NCBI RefSeq assembly: GCF_900142325.1
Contig: NZ_FRAM01000001.1
Span: forward strand, 806,001-870,000
Direction: 5' to 3'
Length of the DNA stretch: 64,000 nucleotides
Source: Epilithonimonas mollis
GTDB taxonomy: Bacteria; Bacteroidota; Bacteroidia; Flavobacteriales; Weeksellaceae
Shown here: positions 62,136 through 64,000 of the stretch, in pieces
How positions within the stretch are numbered: the stretch's first letter is position 1
Layout of the letters: each line of letters begins with the position of its first letter
Position numbers and translations under genes: made by a program
The notes under the pieces: generated by a model
The model's database searches: none
What the model saw: only the letters and a program-made list of their open reading frames with translations
What the model was told of the DNA's origin: nothing

Positions 62136-63008
62136 TTATGCTAAAACAGCAGCAACAGTCTTTCCAATTTCTGCAGGAGAGTCTACAACATGGATACCGT
62201 TTTCTTTCATAATTGCCATTTTCGCCTGTGCAGTATCATCATCACCACCAACGATAGCTCCAGCATGCCCCATTGTTCTGCCTTTTGGTGCAGTCTGTCC
62301 GGCTATGAAACCAACAACCGGTTTTGTAGAACCACTCGCTTTATACCATCTTGCTGCTTCTGCTTCCAGAGATCCTCCGATTTCTCCGATCATTACAACA
62401 GCTTCGGTTTCCGGATCGTTGATAAACAATTCCAAAGCTTCCTTAGTTGTAGTTCCAATGATTGGATCTCCGCCAATTCCGATAGCCGTAGAAACTCCAA
62501 ACCCGGCTTTTACAACTTGATCGGCAGCCTCATAAGTTAAAGTTCCGGATTTTGAAACGATACCTACTTTTCCTTTTTTGAAAACGAAACCTGGCATAAT
62601 TCCGATTTTAGCTTCGTCTGAAGTAATGATACCAGGACAGTTAGGACCGATCAGCCTGCAATCTCTATCCTGAATGTAATCTTTAACTTTTACCATATCA
62701 GCAACAGGAATTCCTTCCGTGATACAAACAATAACTTTGATACCCGCTTCTGCAGCTTCCATCACAGCATCTGCAGCGAATGCAGGCGGAACGAAAATGA
62801 TACTAACATTAGCACCCGCTTTTTCCACAGCTTCTGAAACTGAATTGAAAACCGGTTTACCAAGATGCTCTGTTCCTCCTTTTCCCGGTGTTACACCTCC
62901 AACAACGTTGGTTCCGTAATCGATCATCTGACCTGCGTGGAAAGTACCTTCGTTACCTGTAAATCCTTGTACGATAACTTTAGAATCTTTGTTTACTAAT
63001 ACTGACAT
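62136..63008 (-). CDS. sucD: Succinyl-CoA synthetase alpha subunit
   Basis: The 290-residue subunit binds CoA ([18 protein letters not shown]) and carries the phosphorylated His in [22 protein letters not shown] and [13 protein letters not shown] are family motifs. With SucC it converts succinyl-CoA to succinate in the TCA cycle, with nucleotide triphosphate formation. The sucC partner is not adjacent; sucD lies 13 bases after an unknown gene and near an LpxD-like gene, an arrangement seen in flavobacteria. Confidence 0.96.
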   Translation of the reverse strand: MSVLVNKDSKVIVQGFTGNEGTFHAGQMIDYGTNVVGGVTPGKGGTEHLGKPVFNSVSEAVEKAGANVSIIFVPPAFAADAVMEAAEAGIKVIVCITEGIPVADMVKVKDYIQDRDCRLIGPNCPGIITSDEAKIGIMPGFVFKKGKVGIVSKSGTLTYEAADQVVKAGFGVSTAIGIGGDPIIGTTTKEALELFINDPETEAVVMIGEIGGSLEAEAARWYKASGSTKPVVGFIAGQTAPKGRTMGHAGAIVGGDDDTAQAKMAIMKENGIHVVDSPAEIGKTVAAVLA

Positions 63009-63021
63009 TTTTTATTGTAAT

Positions 63022-63633
63022 TTATTGTTTATTAATGTTATTTGATTTAAGGCTTTCATATTTTTTAATGATAGAAGCCATTACATTATCAATGTTATTA
63101 TCTGCATTTCTCAGAGAACTCGTTTTGACCTCCTCAATAAAGCTAAACATTTCTGGTTCATCGGCAAAAAATTCTTTCAATTTGGTTTTTGGCAGTCCTG
63201 TAAAATATGCAACTCCAATACCTTTGCTTGTTTCTTTATTAAAAATAAAATCCGAAGCACTTTCCCCTCCGGCTACTGCGTTGTAAGCTCTTAACCACTG
63301 CAGAACATTTCCATTGTATAAAATCTCCATCAGGGATTTTTTATCCTGCGAATTGTTGATGAAGAAGTGTTCCTTCCCATTATAATCTGTGTAAGACAAA
63401 CTCTGAACCTGGCTTGCTTCAATATTGGTTTTCTTTCCGTCTGCGCCTATTGTTTTTATTTTGGTATTAAAATTACTGCCATAAATAAGATTAGGATCAA
63501 ACATATTAGTCACCACTTTTACTTTAACATTTAATGTATCATTAGCCATTGTAATGATTTTGGCATCAACAGTTTTTTGGCTGAATGAAAGTACAAATGC
63601 TACCGAAGAAATAAGGGTTAGAAGTTTTTTCAT
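63022..63633 (-). CDS. Unknown exported protein upstream of sucD
   Basis: A 203-residue protein with a signal peptide (ISSVAFVLSFSQ end). The mature part contains predicted beta strands (TLNVKVKVVTNMF and NIEASQVQSLSYTDYNGKEHFFI), then helical segments with Lys, Glu and Asn. I do not recognise the family. It lies between an LpxD-like gene and sucD on the same strand, 13 bases before sucD, and could be co-transcribed. Confidence 0.7.
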   Translation of the reverse strand: MKKLLTLISSVAFVLSFSQKTVDAKIITMANDTLNVKVKVVTNMFDPNLIYGSNFNTKIKTIGADGKKTNIEASQVQSLSYTDYNGKEHFFINNSQDKKSLMEILYNGNVLQWLRAYNAVAGGESASDFIFNKETSKGIGVAYFTGLPKTKLKEFFADEPEMFSFIEEVKTSSLRNADNNIDNVMASIIKKYESLKSNNINKQ

Positions 63634-63706
63634 TATTTAAAAATAAAGCGTAAAAATAAGATTTTTAGTTTAATTAATTTTTATTTTTAAATTAATTAAA
63701 TATGAT

Positions 63707-64000
63707 TTACTTCAGATTTTTGAGTTTAACTTCTTTCCTGAGATAATCTCTGAATTCTTCTGCGATAGGCCCGAAATAAGTTCCTTTTTTAAGGCTTCTG
63801 TTCACCCCAACCTGTGCCAGCAAAACAGTTCCTTTTTCAATGGTTAAACCCGAAGCGATGCCTACTTGTCCCCACATTGTCACTTCATCTTCGATAATAC
63901 AACAGCCTGCAATTCCCGTTTGCGAAGCAATCAGGCATTTTTTTCCAATTATTGTATCGTGGCCAATCTGGATTTGATTGTCTAAAATACTACCTTCGCC
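63707..64000 (-). CDS. LpxD-like UDP-3-O-acylglucosamine N-acyltransferase (partial, C-terminal end)
   Basis: About 97 residues of the C-terminal end run into the window edge. They show left-handed beta-helix hexapeptide repeats (LDNQIQIGHDTIIG, LIASQTGIAGCCIIEDEV and WGQVGIASGLTIEKG) followed by a helical tail (AEEFRDYLRKEVKLKNL). The IGHD and ASQTGIAG segments match LpxD, which adds the N-linked acyl chain to lipid A precursors. Flavobacteria often have a second LpxD-like gene near sucD, so this may be that copy. It needs the missing N-terminus for certainty. Confidence 0.75.
   Translation of the reverse strand, partial: GEGSILDNQIQIGHDTIIGKKCLIASQTGIAGCCIIEDEVTMWGQVGIASGLTIEKGTVLLAQVGVNRSLKKGTYFGPIAEEFRDYLRKEVKLKNLK

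Noticed and set aside
1-64000. tRNA, rRNA, riboswitch or prophage segments
   Set aside because: No cloverleaf, rRNA-like stretch, known riboswitch core or phage structural gene was recognised on reading. This is a by-eye negative and could miss short RNAs.

Overview
The window comes from a low-GC member of the Bacteroidota, most likely a Chryseobacterium-like flavobacterium (Weeksellaceae). This rests on three secreted proteins with C-terminal type IX secretion (T9SS) sorting domains, the GldF/GldG gliding ABC transporter parts, a SusC/SusD pair, an F-type ATP synthase operon without the beta and epsilon genes, an IPExxxVDY-family gene between rnc and pyk, and many promoters of the TAnnTTTG type. 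No tRNA, rRNA, CRISPR array, prophage or complete insertion sequence was seen. The genus is an inference from content; no database was searched.

Layout. 1-4.7 kb: the tail of an unknown gene, then two tandem paralogous secreted zinc metalloproteases on the minus strand. 4.9-9.8 kb: hemJ, gldF, gldG and lnt on the plus strand. 9.9-15.5 kb: a T9SS-exported M28 aminopeptidase, a Blc-type lipocalin, a CbpA/CbpM-like co-chaperone pair, a YpdA-type flavoprotein and an L,D-transpeptidase lipoprotein. 15.5-21.1 kb: an aldehyde dehydrogenase, a DUF1697 protein and a very large DUF2723 membrane protein. 21.3-23.7 kb: two PLP enzymes that fit the cysteate synthase and cysteate acyltransferase of sulfonolipid (capnine) synthesis. 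23.8-27.9 kb: a serine hydrolase, a 21-bp tandem array, a 3-methyladenine glycosylase, a REP-like repeat cluster and a eukaryotic-type fused UMP synthase. 28-33.4 kb: ATP synthase genes. 33.6-39.6 kb: ffh and an AT-rich SusC/SusD pair. 39.7-43.7 kb: RNase HII and an AddA/RecB-like helicase-nuclease. 43.9-49.8 kb: two DUF3857/transglutaminase-like proteins, ferritin, a Spy-like small protein and an unusual Tyr/Asp-rich then Arg/Asn-rich secreted protein. 50-55.8 kb: a DPE2-type 4-alpha-glucanotransferase, a CarboxypepD_reg-like protein, cysS and folE. 56-61.3 kb: acpP-fabF-rnc-IPExxxVDY-pyk, then recA. 61.4-64 kb: an outer-membrane beta-barrel protein, sucD, an unknown secreted protein and the end of an LpxD-like acyltransferase.

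Much of the window concerns the cell envelope: lipoprotein acylation (Lnt), T9SS cargo, outer-membrane nutrient uptake (SusC/SusD), peptidoglycan cross-linking (L,D-transpeptidase), lipid A acylation and probably sulfonolipids. The rest is central housekeeping: ATP synthase, SRP, RecA, pyruvate kinase, pyrimidine and folate synthesis and fatty acid elongation.

The strongest candidates for a second look are the capnine-type enzyme pair, the eukaryote-like UMP synthase, the DUF3857 pair in which one member has lost its catalytic Cys and His, the 21-bp array in perfect register, and the unclassified secreted protein at 48.8-49.8 kb. I did not find a clearly new multigene system.
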